Of a stretch of 64,000 nucleotides of DNA, positions 1-11,999 are shown piece after piece. The notes under the pieces are model-generated. The model was given only the letters and a program-made list of their open reading frames with translations. It did not search any database and had not been told where the DNA came from. Position numbers and translations under genes: made by a program. Positions within the stretch are counted from its first letter, which is position 1. Every line of letters begins with the position of its first letter. This stretch comes from Sipunculus nudus. Taxonomy: Eukaryota; Annelida; Sipuncula; Golfingiida; Sipunculidae. The DNA is taken from positions 84,359,056-84,423,055 of the forward strand of contig CM049310.1 in the NCBI GenBank assembly GCA_026874595.1, in the 5' to 3' direction.

Positions 1-1001
1 CAGTTTCCCTCCATAGATATATGGACTATTTAAATGTGAATATACTTCAGTAAATTGATAATTGCTCCAAAACTTTTGACAAGTCAGACTGTTTCATTGT
101 TAATTATAATTCTTATTTTCTCATATCTGTGCCTTAGCTCCTCTTGTTTAAACCTATTTTCTTTAGTGGTTTAACTACGTGGCATCAGTGTTCATAGCTG
201 ATGATGTATCAATATGCTTTGCTTCCCTCAAAGCCTATACAAATCTTAAAATAAACATTTGTGATTGATCTAATTTTTGCATGAAAGATTAAAAATGTGA
301 TATTTCATTCCTCAAAGAGAAATTGTTTGTGTATTTTCACTATTTTCATGCCTCATGACTGAATAGATTGCCAAAAAATCATTTTTTATATACATACTTC
401 CAATATACATCTTTTGTGGTTTAATTTTAAATAAGATGAACCTCAAAGATTATATAAGATTTAATGAAATTCTGTTGTAAATCTCTGATCTTGTTTTAAC
501 AACACATGACCATGGATAATGTATTTCAATTGGGAATCCCTGTGTCAGTACTAAAGGTGGGACCTGTGTGTTCCAGTGTTCACTATGGGATTTATAGTCC
601 TATACACAATCTGCTGGGTATGCGAATAGGTAAAAGAAATAAAAAATGTCATATTTTGAGGATCTTTTCAAACTTTTGACAATAATTCAAGCTATAATAT
701 TTTAGCTCTTTAAACTTATTTAAAAGATTTATGACCTTCTTATCCAAATTTCCACCTGAGTAAAGCTGTTGATGTAAAATAGATAAGTGATTGGATCGAA
801 TAAGTCATATTTACCCCTTGTCTGGACTAATTAGTGAGCATTGGCAAATTCAATGTTGAGCTGCAGGTGTGAAAACACTTCACTGGCCATTGTTGTTCAA
901 ATGAAAGCACTCTTCCTTTCATTACACTTTTTAATAATTTTTTACTTATCGAAGGTAACTGCCTCCATAATTAGTTCAGCTGTCAAATAAGGTATAGCAA
1001 A

Positions 1002-1175
1002 TAGGCCAAAAAGTAAAAGGTATGGTTCTCAGGCACCCCCCACATCAATTCTAACACCCCATATCAAAAATTTTTATTTTGATTTTCATCTTTAAAGAAG
1101 ATAAAATAATGCAATTTTGATAACCTGGTTTTTGAAAAAAGTGCCTGAGAACCAAACCTTTTTTTTTTTTGCCTT
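1002..1175. mobile_element. MITE copy A, AGGCCAAAAA inverted-repeat family
   Basis: A 174-bp element with inverted ends: left AGGCCAAAAA then AAGGTATGGTTCTCAGGCAC; right GTGCCTGAGAACCAAACC then poly-T and GCCTT. The interior matches the second copy at 60155-60460 in opposite orientation, for example GATTTTCATCTTT here versus AGATGAAAATC there. No coding capacity. Confidence 0.8.
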
Positions 1176-1232
1176 ATGCTTTGTCATTTAACCATCCATT
1201 CATCTGTCCATTAAGTAAAATAAAGTGAAATA

Positions 1233-1480
1233 CAGTGGCACCTGTCAGAAAGACCACCTGTCTAATAAAACCAAAAACAGTAATAGTGCATGGTTATGAC
1301 TGACCTGCAGTGTGTAAAACCAGATGGTAGTCTCACTGTTTTTTGAACAGGCTGTCTTCAATTTTGGATGGGTGAAATGCACATGAGATGGCCATTAACA
1401 GTCATGACATCCTACATTTGACACCCCATATCTCATAAAAAAGTGTTAATTCTCTCAAAATAACACGATGGCCTCCCATA
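1233..1480. mobile_element. Tigger/pogo-like terminal fragment
   Basis: Starts TA|CAGTGGCACCTGTCAGAAAG with GACCACC, the pattern of TcMar-Tigger inverted repeats. A right terminus was not identified, so the end is approximate and the copy may be degenerate. Confidence 0.4.
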
Positions 1481-2579
1481 TCAATAGACTTTGAGACTTC
1501 CAGAATTTCGTTTCTGGCTAACACCTAAAGACCACCTGTTTTCAATAAACATACAAACCTCCAAGATAACCTCCAAACCTCCTTAATTGTTAATTTCAAA
1601 TTCATTTCAATTAAGGATATAGTGAACCTCATAAATTTTAAAATACTGAATATTTTACCCCTCAAAATCAGCACACCTTTTGTTTCAACCAAGTTCTCAG
1701 AGAATTTGCAAAACTATTGACCTTGAGCTTGAAGTTCAAGGTAAATGTCTGTGAGAACATAGGAGATTTGTGAGCCCCAAATTTTTTTTTAATACTTCCC
1801 AAACCTTCCCCATGCTTTCCATCTTTCATTAACTTCTCACTCAATAAAACAGGAAGAACCCTGTTTATTTTGAGTTCACAGGGGCAAAGGTCACAGGGCC
1901 CCCTTCTTTAGAAAGTTTGTTGATGCATTTGAAGCAAAACTTTCCATGCCAAACTTTCAAATGATCACATTTGACTTACATACCAAAAAGGGAAGAACCC
2001 AGATGAGTCCAGCCAAACTTCACCAGAAGTACAAAGAATTACAGCTATAAAAGAAACACAGGAAATACCAACTAAAGACCTTACAAGAGGCCACAGCCCA
2101 TCACAGCCATTGACCAAGAAGAGAGCCAAGAAAGCCAAGTCCAGAAACAATTATTGAGCAAATTCTGCATAATTTTTAGAGTAAGAATCTAAAACATGTG
2201 GCATCTATGATGAACTGAACTATAAACCTTCCATTTTGCAGCAATTCTTTATCCTTCAGTGTCATTTACAATAGGCTGAGCCATATACTGGTACCTTATC
2301 TAACACACTTTTAATTGTGGTTAAGAACCTGGCCAGTCCTACAGCTTGTTCACTTATCAAGATCATGCAGTGGTTATACACTGCGGTTCCTTCCCCCGAC
2401 CCCAACCAAAATCCTTTCTTCTTCATAATGATGATTGAAGCCAATTTTTTCATCCCATACCAAACATCTTTCATAAATTGCTCACATACTAGTTGGAGCA
2501 GAAACATTGATTTTGAGTTTCAGTTAGCCGTGGTTCACCACTGATTGTGCTAATCTCCTACTTGGGTGTGTTTACACCA

Positions 2580-2960
2580 CAGGTTATTATTTTTTGTGTG
2601 CCCTTCTGTGAGCGGAGAGGGTAAAATGTCTTACTTGTGTGTCACAGGTTGTGGGTTCAAATCCATATCTGGCCATATTTTCACCAGTGGCAATGGTGTC
2701 AGAAGTGGGATCTGGGAGTTTGTTTCATGTCATAATGCATCCCCTTGTTCACTTGGTGTGACCCTGAAAAGATTCCCGTCTTCTCAGGGACAGAACACTC
2801 CCAGAGAGGGGGTGAATGTAATCATGCACACAATTAAAGCTTTCCTACTGGCTTGGCTAGTGAAGCTTGCTTTATTTGTGAAACAGGTGAAACATCTGAC
2901 TTTTGTGTCACAGGTTAGGGGTCTGAATCCACATTCAGTCCTTTTTCTATTTACACTTTT
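2580..2960 (+). repeat. tRNA-derived SINE-like repeat, two related units
   Basis: Unit one has a pol III B-box-like GGTTCAAATCC at 2654-2664. Unit two, about 265 bp later, repeats TGTGTCACAGGTT and a degenerate GTCTGAATCC at 2921-2930. A TA microsatellite begins immediately after unit two. No clover-leaf could be folded with confidence, so this is a SINE-like relic, not a tRNA gene. Confidence 0.5.
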
Positions 2961-2986
2961 TATATATATATATATATATATATATA
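2960..2986. repeat. (TA)n microsatellite
   Basis: About 13 TA units immediately after the SINE-like repeat. Confidence 0.95.
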
Positions 2987-3534
2987 ACAATATATATACA
3001 TGCCATTTTAAAGAAGTGATTGAGTCTGTGCCCTAGTGCTATTTTATGTGTGACCATTTATCCAAATTTTCATTCATCTGAACAATATAATTACCCCCTT
3101 GCAGTTTTGATAACTTGTGCTACACTGAATATGGTTGACCTTGTGCCTATTATCAGCCTTGCAATGCAAGAAGTTTAATGGATTAGTTGACAGGTATTGG
3201 CACTCATTTGAGTAAAGGAAGGCAGACAAAGCTTTTTACTGATTGCAGGTTATTTGTTTACCCTCACACAAAAGGCTTTGGGGAGGAATATTGACATAAA
3301 CAAATTTCAGCGTTCACATCGCACATGTGGTGGCTTAAGTAGAATGGAGATATGTGAACTGATTTGTTCACTGAAAGTGTATTGGTACTTGGCCTTAACC
3401 CATGGACCTCTTATTGATAGGTACAGCTGTACCTCAAGAATGTGTTTACAGACTTTTGCATTTGCAATGGGAGTTGATTGTAAAATTTAGAAAGAATGAA
3501 AATATGCTTGTCCTTATTCAGTGTAATATAATCA

Positions 3535-3539
<5 letters not shown>

Positions 3540-3575
<36 letters not shown>
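3540..3575. repeat. (TA)n microsatellite
   Basis: About 18 TA units. Confidence 0.95.
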
Positions 3576-3577
<2 letters not shown>

Positions 3578-3796
3578 TCTTTAAACTTGACTGTATTTCC
3601 CCATTTTGTACCTGCATATATCTATTTATATAGCAACGTTCTCAATTCTCCTGTCCCCTTTGCCGAGCTCTAGCAAAGATCCAGATACTCCTTATATGTC
3701 TGGCCTTTTTACAGCTGACCTTGAACCTATTGGTTGGTTTCCAACATAAAAGAGTCTTGTTTGGATGTTTTGGTGGTAGAACATGTAATATTTGTA

Positions 3797-4917
3797 TCCA
3801 CAAAAACATGCGGATACTATGTTATTGACCAGGTTCTGCTGCCGCCGCAGCGTTTATTTCCAAAATAGAACTCTGAGACCACTGGACAGATTTTTCCGAA
3901 ACTTTACAAGATTATCAGGTCACATGTGAACTGGTGCAAAAATATTTTGTGTTGACCTCTGACCTTTTCTCTCTCCAGTGCGTCCATTTGTGCGTCTGTT
4001 TTGACACATTAACCCACATCTTCGGACTCATTTGACCAATCAGGCAAAAAATTTGGCACAAAAGATAGCTCTATAACATACATAAAGGATGGTGGTGCCA
4101 CCTGCAACCATTTTTGCACAGCGTCTGTCTGTTTGTCTTCAATAGGATAAAATCACTCATATCTTGACAGTGGTTTTACTTATCTGCCTAAAATTTTTCA
4201 TGTATATACATCTTGGGTAGCTTTCTCGTTTTGTGGTAGGTGGGGCCACCTACATTTATGTTTACATTGCAGACATCAATGCTAATATCTCAGGACTGGT
4301 CTCACATAGATCTTTATCATATGCAAAGCTGGTGGAGCCACCTGCAACCATTTTTGCACAGTGTCTGTCTGTTTGTCTGCAGTGGGATAAAATCACTCAT
4401 ATCTTGGCAGTGGTTTTACTTATCTGCCTAAAATTTTGCATGTATATACATCTTGGGTAGCTTTCTCGTTTTGTGGTAGGTGGTGCCACCTACATTTATG
4501 TTTACACTACAGACATCCATGCTAATATCTCAGGACTGGTCTGAGGTATCATCCTGAAATTTTGCATGTGTATAGATCACACATAACTCTTTATCATACA
4601 CAGTATTAGTGGCTCCACCTGCAACCATTTTTGCACAGCGTTCTTCTGTTTGTCTGCTGTGGGATTAAATCACTCATATAAAAGCAGTGGTTTGACTTAT
4701 CTGCTCAAACTTTGCACATGTATACAACTTGGATAGCTTTCTGGGTTTTGTGGCAGGTGGCACCACCTACATACACATTTCGGCTGCAGACATCCATGCT
4801 AATATGCATGACACCTTGCTCTATTTCCCCTTGCCACTCAATCCATGCCTCACTTCACCTATCCTACTCTGATTTCGGCAGATACATGTAGTTGCTTGTC
4901 GACTACCAATATTCTAG
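3797..4917 (+). mobile_element. Helitron/Helentron-like non-autonomous element, copy 1
   Basis: A 1121-bp element. The 5' end begins A|TCCACAAAAACATGCGGATAC; the 3' end has a hairpin GTAGTTGCTTGTCGACTAC followed by CCAATATTCTAG|T. A GCAGATAC motif just before the hairpin is the inverted counterpart of the 5' end (asymmetric inverted repeat). The core is about 2.5 tandem units of 240-280 bp, each containing GCCACCTGCAACCATTTTTG. It matches 45483-48806. No coding capacity. Confidence 0.78.
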
Positions 4918-5249
4918 TTTCAATATTGGATAAAGCCAGTGCAATTTCTCATATAGCCTGCCTTGGCTTTAGTATTTACGTTTGATTCTAAAATAAAACG
5001 TGATTCCATGTACCAATAGACATAATTCAGTGCCAACTATCATCACTAAAGCCCTGTTAAGTCTGCCTGGGGGAATCCTGAATATTAGCTCATTAGGGCA
5101 TCACAAGGCACTTTAAGAAACTGACGATTTCCTTGCATTTGCCTATCAGGCTGTCACGTCTAAAGGCCGCTCGTTGCTATGAGAACGCTAACAGTTGCAT
5201 TAGACAGCTCTACCCGCTTGGTAACATTCGCACTGATAACAGGTATTCA

Positions 5250-5560
5250 GGTAGTCCATACATGGACCTTCATGTCCTATGGTTGATCTCTGATGTGCAG
5301 CATTACAGTCCATGTGCCAAATGTAAGTGCATTGTAGACATTATCGCAATGATTTTGTAATGATATGTCCATTTAGCTCTGCCTAGATCACAGGAGCAGC
5401 TAGCAGCATTTGTGTGAACCTGTGTATTGGTTCTCTGAGCCTCTGCGAGTTACCAACACACGAATCTTTGTGATCGTTTCAGCCAGCAGTTACATGTGTT
5501 ACATTTTTACTGTGCTCGTTGCATGTAGACCTGAATATCTCTTGCTGACTGGCCAAGCCA
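5250..5560 (+). repeat. Diverged dispersed repeat, copy 1
   Basis: Shares AGTCCATACATGGACCTTC, GTCCTATG, ACCTGTGTATTGG and TCTCTGAGCC with 9392-9600 in the same order. Boundaries are approximate; class unknown. Confidence 0.55.
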
Positions 5561-7125
5561 GAGTTTGTTTCATTTTGTGTAAACAGGCCACTTTGGCCTA
5601 AAAATATTAAGACTGGTTAAATGGGAATTATAGCAGCCAACTGGAAGCATGGAAAGGCGATGGCTGAATGAACCATGTTGGTTTTGGAAAAAAAACAAAT
5701 CTGGAAAAGACCACCAATTACTGCTGACATCACTTGAGAAGACCTTAGTTCAGTTGGGCTGTGATGTGTCGCGCCGTCCCATAACTGGTGGAGTTATGAA
5801 ACAGTCAGCCAGAGAGCTGTGATTTAGTTATATAATTTGGTAGGTGGTAGTACCTGTTCTAGGCATTACGACACAGCAATTAAGAGCAAGTTTGATGGTT
5901 GTGATAGCAGGAGGAATTATGTTTTAACAATTGCATCAACTGGACCAGTCTATTTCTCATGCAGATTGAGGAGAAAAACAACTATTACAGCCAGAAACAT
6001 TTTTACATAATTCAGCCAGACACTCACAGTCACTGGCATCAGTGTAACTGGCAAAAAATGATCATCCCCACTTTGTTAGCTTATAAGTAGAGGTGCGGAC
6101 CAGACCACCAGTTGGTGGGCCTGGTCTGATCCAGCTATAGGCAGTCTGGTACTTTGGTAATAAGTTTAATTTAAAAAAATGGTTATTATTATTAAGTAAA
6201 TTAACCAGCTTACCTCACCAACCCCTTTTATAGACCCTGAAATTCTCTGTCTAAACTAGCTAGCACATCTTGCTTGAAATAAAATTTCTGCCCGTGGTTA
6301 CTGGCCCTAATTCATTTACTGTAGTTAGGAGTCTTTACTTATAAACTACCTACAAACACAAGCACATTTTTCAAAACAAGGACTTCAGGTTGAAACTTAT
6401 CACATGAAAGAAATTCAACAATAGCAAAACCATAAAATTTCAGAAAGGGCGGTCTTGAGCCAGTCGAGACTGGTCTTGTCAAGGGGTTGGTGGCCTGGTA
6501 TTTTGTGTTGCCTTTCCAGTCCAGCCATAAATTGTGGAGCAGACTGGTCAACGTGATCAAGTCCCCAACTCTACTTTACGTTTTACTGTCACTCACCGAG
6601 TTTTTATTGTTTCTTTACCTTTGTGAACATTCATCATTTACTACAGGAATGATTTGTTTAAGTTTATTCGAAATATGTAGAACTGAAAATAAATGTGCAA
6701 TGTGCTTTGCCTCTAAACATTCAGCTGATTGTGGGCATTCCAGAGGTGTCAATTTAAAGTGACACTGACTGGCCCCCTGAGCAATGAAGAGTTAATTATT
6801 TGCCCAATCTGTGGCAGCATGATATTCAACTATACCATGAGGATTTGGGCATGGTAGAAAAAAGCGTTATTCTACTCTTAACTTTGGAAATACGAGCCCC
6901 CCTCTCCACACATAGACTCAAGCCTGGAAACTGTACTTGGAGTTATTTTTTATCACATCCTCATGCACTTATCAAACCTTGAATGATTTATTTCTCCCAG
7001 TTTCTTGAAATAACTCCTGGGAGCCGCCATTTTGTGTGCATGTTAAAACCTGGATATCACAGTTCACATGTCAAAAAAATTATTGGTTTACTGCTAGTTT
7101 TAATATAATTATCTTTACTCTTCAG

Positions 7126-7353
7126 CTGTTTCAGTTCAAGAATCTACTGATAAGGACCAATTCCGCCCATGGTTATTCTGAGGGTATCAATGACGCTACA
7201 GAATTATTGTATGCCAAACCAGCCAAGGGAACAAGCATGGAAGACTTCTGGGGAATGGTCCAAATCTTAGTGGAGTCAAAGTTAGGGACAGCAGACCACC
7301 AGGCCCTCACCAATGCTATTATGGATGTAGCCGATGCAAACAAGGATGACAAG
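7126..7353 (+). CDS. DIPK1: DIPK1 penultimate exon (EF-hand-like insert)
   Basis: The exon follows a pyrimidine-rich acceptor and ends AAG|GTATAA, phase 0 at both ends. It encodes about 76 residues ending in DVADANKDDK, the first seven positions of a canonical EF-hand loop; the loop is completed by VSLAE in the next exon. Two in-frame acceptors exist 9 bp apart (AG at 7124-7125 and at 7133-7134), so the exon may start at 7126 or 7135. The open frame continues upstream to 7036, but that part has no family similarity and is taken as intron. Confidence 0.9.
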
Positions 7354-9287
7354 GTATAAACATACGCACAAACATTATTGTAGTAATACACATAAAAATT
7401 GAAATTCTCGAGGCCATTACCACGTGATTATAAAATAGCTTTTCTCTCATAATCAGTAATTCTTAATTTTTTATATTTGCACAGATATCTTAAAATTGAT
7501 TTGTTAGGTTGCATAATGTCCTGGTGTATTAATCAATTTCATTATTTTTTTTGTGAATTTGGAAATAGAAATTCTCAAGGGATTTATTCCATGAATGGGA
7601 AGGGTTAGGGAAAAAATGTGATTTTGTAAAAACATGAAAACATGTAAAATGAAGCATATCACAATTACATAATGGAATTAAATGGTTGCCTATTCAGGTA
7701 CTTATGTTCATTGACAATGTCTGGTTTCATAATTTGCTAATGATTGGTGGTGTAACCTATATTTTTTCCACTTCACACTTTTATTTCCTCTATTTTTGAG
7801 ACCTTCAAATGATTGAAATAATATCAGTTTCTCAGATTTTGTTTCATCTGGTGATCTGAAATCTAGTATTTTTATTTACTAGTTTCATAATTTTTTGAAG
7901 ACCAGTGGTGTCACCTGTATTTTTTTTTACTTATCATATCTGTAATTTTAGTTCATCAAATGGCAGCAATCATGTCAGTTTCTGAGCCCTTGGTTCATCT
8001 AGAGTCCATAAACCTGGTATGCTTATTGATCATAGCTAGTTTTACCAGGTGATAGTGACTGGTGGCACCATATAAATTTTTTTTTATCTTACACACATTT
8101 TAACTGTATTTTAAGTCAGCCAAACTGCAGCAATTGTGCTAGTTTCTAAAACTTTGATGTAAACTGCCAAACTGCAGCAATTGTGCTAGTTTCTAAAACT
8201 TTGATGTACTACATGGCACAATAAGTAATCATTCGACTAAGAAACTATTAAATTGATATTCTGAGAGGTCCTTGCAAAATCTCTGTGGAAACTTATAATA
8301 AGGTCACAGCGGCCTGTATTCTGCAAGCTGCACACCAGAAAATCATTTTCACTATTAATACCAGTACTAAATGTTCAGCCATGACTGGTATCATATTACT
8401 GGTGCTGAATCTTTTCAGTTTTGCAGATAGGGACCCTACCCAGTGTCTAACCACATATTGGTAATTAGGTCACCATACAGTGCCCTCAAGACAACCAGTA
8501 ATAAGAACATATACTGTTTCACACCCACAATCATTTAGTCGATTAGCTGAACATCATGACCTGTGGGTCACTTGTTTATATTTTCTATATTTCTTTTCAG
8601 GTATCACTGGCAGAAGCGAAAACAATCTGGGCTTTGCTCCAACACAACAGTTTCTTTATGACAGTGTTATTTCGTGATTCTGAACACATTCCAAAGCTGA
8701 TGGGCTTTTGTGGTGACAACTATGCCGTTGAATATGTTCATGCACCAAAGTTATTTGAAAAAGGGGCCAGCTATATGGACTATTTTACATCAGGTTTACC
8801 AAACTGGAAAAACAGAGCAAGAATTTCAGTTGGGTTGCTAGAATTCACCATGGAGGCATTCCAACAAGACTCGGAAGGTCCGTTCCACATGTGTGAAGCA
8901 ACAGAAAAAGTTGTAGGATATACAAACAGATTTGACGTCAAAATCACCGATATGTCACTCTTTCTGTCCAGCTATGAACTTTCATCATATTTTTCTGACC
9001 GAAAATGCTCAAATGAAGCTGACTGTTTGATGTCAAAAAACTGTTTTACATATTGTAAAAAAGACACAAAAACATGTTCAGACATTATCGAGCATTCAAA
9101 CTTGCCTCAGGTGTGCCTAGCAATTAAAGAGTTCCTGGGACCATCATTACCTGGAGCGATTGAGAAGGAGTTTAGCTCATTAATAGCACGGTGTGTTATC
9201 GTTAAAGGAGACTTAGCCAAAATTCAAGTGGAACAATCCCTCGTTCTTAATGAACTCAAATCGTTAATATGGAAACAAATTAGTTGA
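7126..9287 (+). CDS. DIPK1: Divergent protein kinase domain 1 family protein (FAM69/DIPK1), 3' part of gene, two exons
   Basis: This is the C-terminal part of a FAM69/DIPK1 protein, about 304 residues over two exons (7126-7353 and 8601-9287). The family consists of cysteine-rich, type II membrane proteins of the endoplasmic reticulum with a kinase-like fold; substrates are not settled. Visible features in order are a segment with LLYAKPAKGTS, an EF-hand-like loop DANKDDKVSLAE, the helix AKTIWALLQ, PKLMGFCGDNYAVE, ISVGLLEF, a catalytic-loop region MCEATEKVVGY, a DFG-equivalent Asp in KITDMS, and a Cys-rich stretch ending in LILNELKSLIWKQIS-like residues (actual: LVLNELKSLIWKQIS). The order and motifs match vertebrate DIPK1A/B from memory. 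The N-terminal signal-anchor and Cys-rich exons were not found in 1-7125 and should lie to the left. The gene converges on TGFBR3. Which vertebrate paralogue it is closest to cannot be told; it may be pro-orthologous. Confidence 0.93.
7735..8215. repeat. Degenerate tandem repeat, about 155 bp period, plus recent 47-bp duplication, in the DIPK1 intron
   Basis: Three units start near 7741, 7901 and 8048 with GGTGGTGTAACC, AGTGGTGTCACC and TGGTGGCACC, each followed by a T-rich run. At 8119-8160 and 8166-8207 a 42-nt stretch starting GCCAAACTGCAGCAATTGTG occurs twice without a mismatch, so that duplication is recent. Confidence 0.75.
8601..9287 (+). CDS. DIPK1: DIPK1 terminal coding exon (kinase-like domain and C-terminus)
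   Basis: The acceptor is TTCTTTTCAG at 8591-8600, followed in phase 0 by VSLAEAK. The exon encodes 228 residues and stops with TGA at 9285-9287. It holds most of the kinase-like domain (PKLMGFCGD, GLLEFTMEAF, MCEATEKVVGY, KITDMS), then Cys residues in CSNEADC, NCFTYC and KTC, and a conserved end KSLIWKQIS. The in-frame ATG at 8556 lies in the intron and is not a start. Compared with the vertebrate pattern MCD-x4-N, this copy has MCE and V at the Asp and Asn positions. Confidence 0.95.
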   Translation, partial: VSLAEAKTIWALLQHNSFFMTVLFRDSEHIPKLMGFCGDNYAVEYVHAPKLFEKGASYMDYFTSGLPNWKNRARISVGLLEFTMEAFQQDSEGPFHMCEATEKVVGYTNRFDVKITDMSLFLSSYELSSYFSDRKCSNEADCLMSKNCFTYCKKDTKTCSDIIEHSNLPQVCLAIKEFLGPSLPGAIEKEFSSLIARCVIVKGDLAKIQVEQSLVLNELKSLIWKQIS

Positions 9288-9391
9288 AAAATATAAACCA
9301 TTTCATGTACACTTGGTCAAAGTGAAGATAGTGAAGATAATAGGTGTAATAATATGCGACAGATCCTAATTAAGGAAAAGTCCAAATTAGT

Positions 9392-9850
9392 CCGTACATG
9401 GACCTTCCTGTCCTCTGATATGTCTCTGCTGGATGAACATGAGTCCATGGGCCGAATGTAAATTCATTATCATAACAGATTTTGGGGATAGGTCCAGGGG
9501 CCTCAGCTGAAATGACACGCGCAGTGTGACCCTGTGTATTGGGTACCTGAGCCACCGTACCAATGGTTCACTTAGTGGGAACATGTATCACATTTATTTT
9601 GGCAAATTCAGTCAAGGCTTCTCCTGATTGACAGGTGTTGTGGTCCAGATGATGCACAGAGTACCATGTGTTGTTTTTATGTTGGTGCCAGTGATCACGC
9701 CTGGTCTACTTTTTTTAACACTTGTGTAAAGGAGTTAGCAAACAGTTTTCGAGTAATATATTTGCAGGTACCAATTTATTTCAAAGAGAAGACACTATTT
9801 TTTGTGTTAATTCAACATGCTTTATAGATGATTAGGTCCCTTTAAGCTAT
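9392..9850 (+). repeat. Diverged dispersed repeat, copy 2
   Basis: The first half matches 5250-5560. The second half (GTGATCACGCCTGGT ... TAGGTCCCTTTAAG) matches 12170-12340, which reads CTGATCACACCTGGTG ... TAGGTCCCTTCAAG. It lies about 100 bp after the DIPK1 stop, so it may be part of that 3'UTR. Confidence 0.55.
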
Positions 9851-11639
9851 ACTTTTGCACAGCAGTGTAATAGGTTTTGTAATAATTACATGTTGCTGCA
9901 CTATAGTGTTTGTAATGATTACAAAAAATATCCACTACTGTTATGAAATTACAAAACTGTAAATCTGCAGTTTATTTAATAGTTGAAATAAGTTCAAAAC
10001 TTTACCACACTGCAGTTTGGGAGTGTTTGTAATAATTATAGTGTCTTAACGAAGGGCTCCAGGTGGGCATGGACTGTGCTGCTTTTCCTGCTTATGGATA
10101 CTCAGGTTTTGGCGATGTATCTGTGGATGCGGCTGCTTTCTGGTCTCCTCACTTCCTTCTCTTGCTCGCCCCCCTAGGGAGCACCCAGGTAACGGGTAGA
10201 GGACTATTCTAACTGGAGTGCTAGGAGAGCTTAATACATCCTCAGTTAGTCAGCATACAGCCTTATAATAGAGGTAGTAATGATAATTACATGTCACTGC
10301 ATGTTATTTTAAAATTGTTAAAATCACACTGCAGGGTGATTATGGTAGCAATAATTACAAAATGTTATCCCCTGCAGCTAATGTCAGTTTAATTTATTAC
10401 TGTGTGCTGCCTCACTGCAGTTGTAATGATTAGAACACATTTACTATCAGTGTAATAGTAGTTGCAATTTTTAAGTCATCATTACAACAGTTTCGAGAAT
10501 ACCGGTAGTAAAAAACCCACAAACCAGGATGAAGCTGCATTTACCAATTGTTTTCGCTCTAGCTATCTATCATAAACGGTTTACCTTACAGATGCAGTGC
10601 ATTTTAGTGGATGTTGACATCATTTGGCTCATATTGCAGTGTATTACAGTCTGCCAAGTAAATTTCCCTTGCAATTTTATTTCACATTCTGCTGCCAGAT
10701 ACTGCATACTGCACTCCCAGTAAATGCAGCTTTAGTCTGGAAATCCTTGTCTGTACCATATTTGTGTGTGATAAAAAGTGCAATAGTTTGTTAAAAAATT
10801 ATTTGCTACATTTAAGGGCAGGATAAAATGACTTGTTTTCAGGTGTTGTTTCATGATGATTAACATGTAATATTAGTTGTTCTGTTTCATAACATTGTCA
10901 CTGCAAGCTTTCTTGTGCAGTGTTACAGAATAATATACATATTCACATTTGTCTTCAGTAAATAATGCAGAATTTATCTCTGCAACAATCTGCATTTATT
11001 CTTTGATATACAGGTGTCAATCAGAGAAAAGTTCCTGAGAGTATATAATTTATAAACATGCTTGAATTGTTACCAGGACTGTGATGTATCATGTCATGAA
11101 GTGTATGATAAAATTTGAATATAAAACAAGATGAAAAAAAAACCCACCCAGAAAAAATCTGTTTATCCATCAGGTGCCCAGCATCCACTTATACTGCAAA
11201 CGTTAGCAGTATTATAGTTCTTTTTACTGATATTACATATCTGGACCACTGTTCATACAAGGAAACCTGTCATTTCATTTGTGTCAGTTTTGACTTAAAG
11301 TTCAGGTATTAGTGCAGAATGAAATATAGAAGCACTCGATAGAGAACAGATTATCAGCACCTCTATACAAAGCCCCATGTGAAGGAAAATGGTTGTTTGT
11401 ATGGGGAGACGAATACTTATTAGTATTCTGGTGAGCACCTGCACTATCCACTAGTCCAACCATTTGATTAAAAATATGTATTGAAACATTTACTCAGAAT
11501 ACAGGACACTCACATCAGGTATGAACCACCTTCTGTCTGAAAAATCTTCAATCAGCTCACCAAGTGTCAGGAAAAAAAATTAGCTCACCAAATGTCAGAA
11601 AATAAAATTATCAGCTTACCCTAATGTCAATAAAACCCA

Positions 11640-11810
11640 CACTTAGCTTGGCCTTCTCAGCTTTTGACCAAGGTTCAATTCCCGGCATAGCTATGAGAGT
11701 GGGTTGTGCGGACTGTCCAAGGTAGTAGTCTTTCCTTGGGTCCCATGGTTTCCTCCACCTGTGGACACTACCAAATGCAACTGTCAGAGCCATGGAAAGT
11801 GCCTAGAATA
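11640..11810 (+). repeat. SINE-like repeat with pol III B-box-like motif
   Basis: GGTTCAATTCCCGG at 11672 resembles a tRNA T-arm/B box. It is followed by a non-tRNA body with CCATGGTTTCCTCCACC and an A/T-rich end AGAATAAATAC. No A box could be fixed. Confidence 0.45.
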
Positions 11811-11999
11811 AATACTTATATGATGCATATAAATAAGGTAACAGGTACATAAACATTTTGCAATAATATGTGTATTGTCTCATAGTTCATTTTGGCTGAT
11901 TGCAAACAGTTTCTGGTTATTGATCCATCTTTTCCCGCGGGGCTTACTATCACTAGTTTGACTGTTTTATATGTTGTTATGGTTCTGTATGCGTGTGTT

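Larger units (their letters stand above)
1..7125. other. Repeat-rich upstream or intron sequence of DIPK1
   Basis: No exon was recognised. I looked for the Cys-rich N-terminal DIPK1 segment and did not find it, so this is probably an intron, but that depends on exons outside the window. It contains MITE, Tigger-like, SINE-like and Helitron-like sequences and two TA microsatellites. Confidence 0.6.

Noticed and set aside
2629-2674. Possible tRNA gene with GGTTCAAATCC
   Set aside because: No matching acceptor stem or D-arm could be paired, and a degenerate second copy lies 265 bp away, so a SINE-like relic is more likely.
2566-3036. Open frame of 156 codons on the + strand
   Set aside because: It runs through SINE-like units and into a TA microsatellite (IYIYIY tail); no family signature and no splice context.
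7036-7125. Coding start of DIPK1 at ATG 7036
   Set aside because: The frame is open, but the sequence is AT-rich, unlike the family, and two acceptors follow at 7125 and 7134.
8556-8600. ATG at 8556 as gene start
   Set aside because: It precedes a strong TTTTCAG acceptor and would cut the EF-hand loop from its first half; intron.
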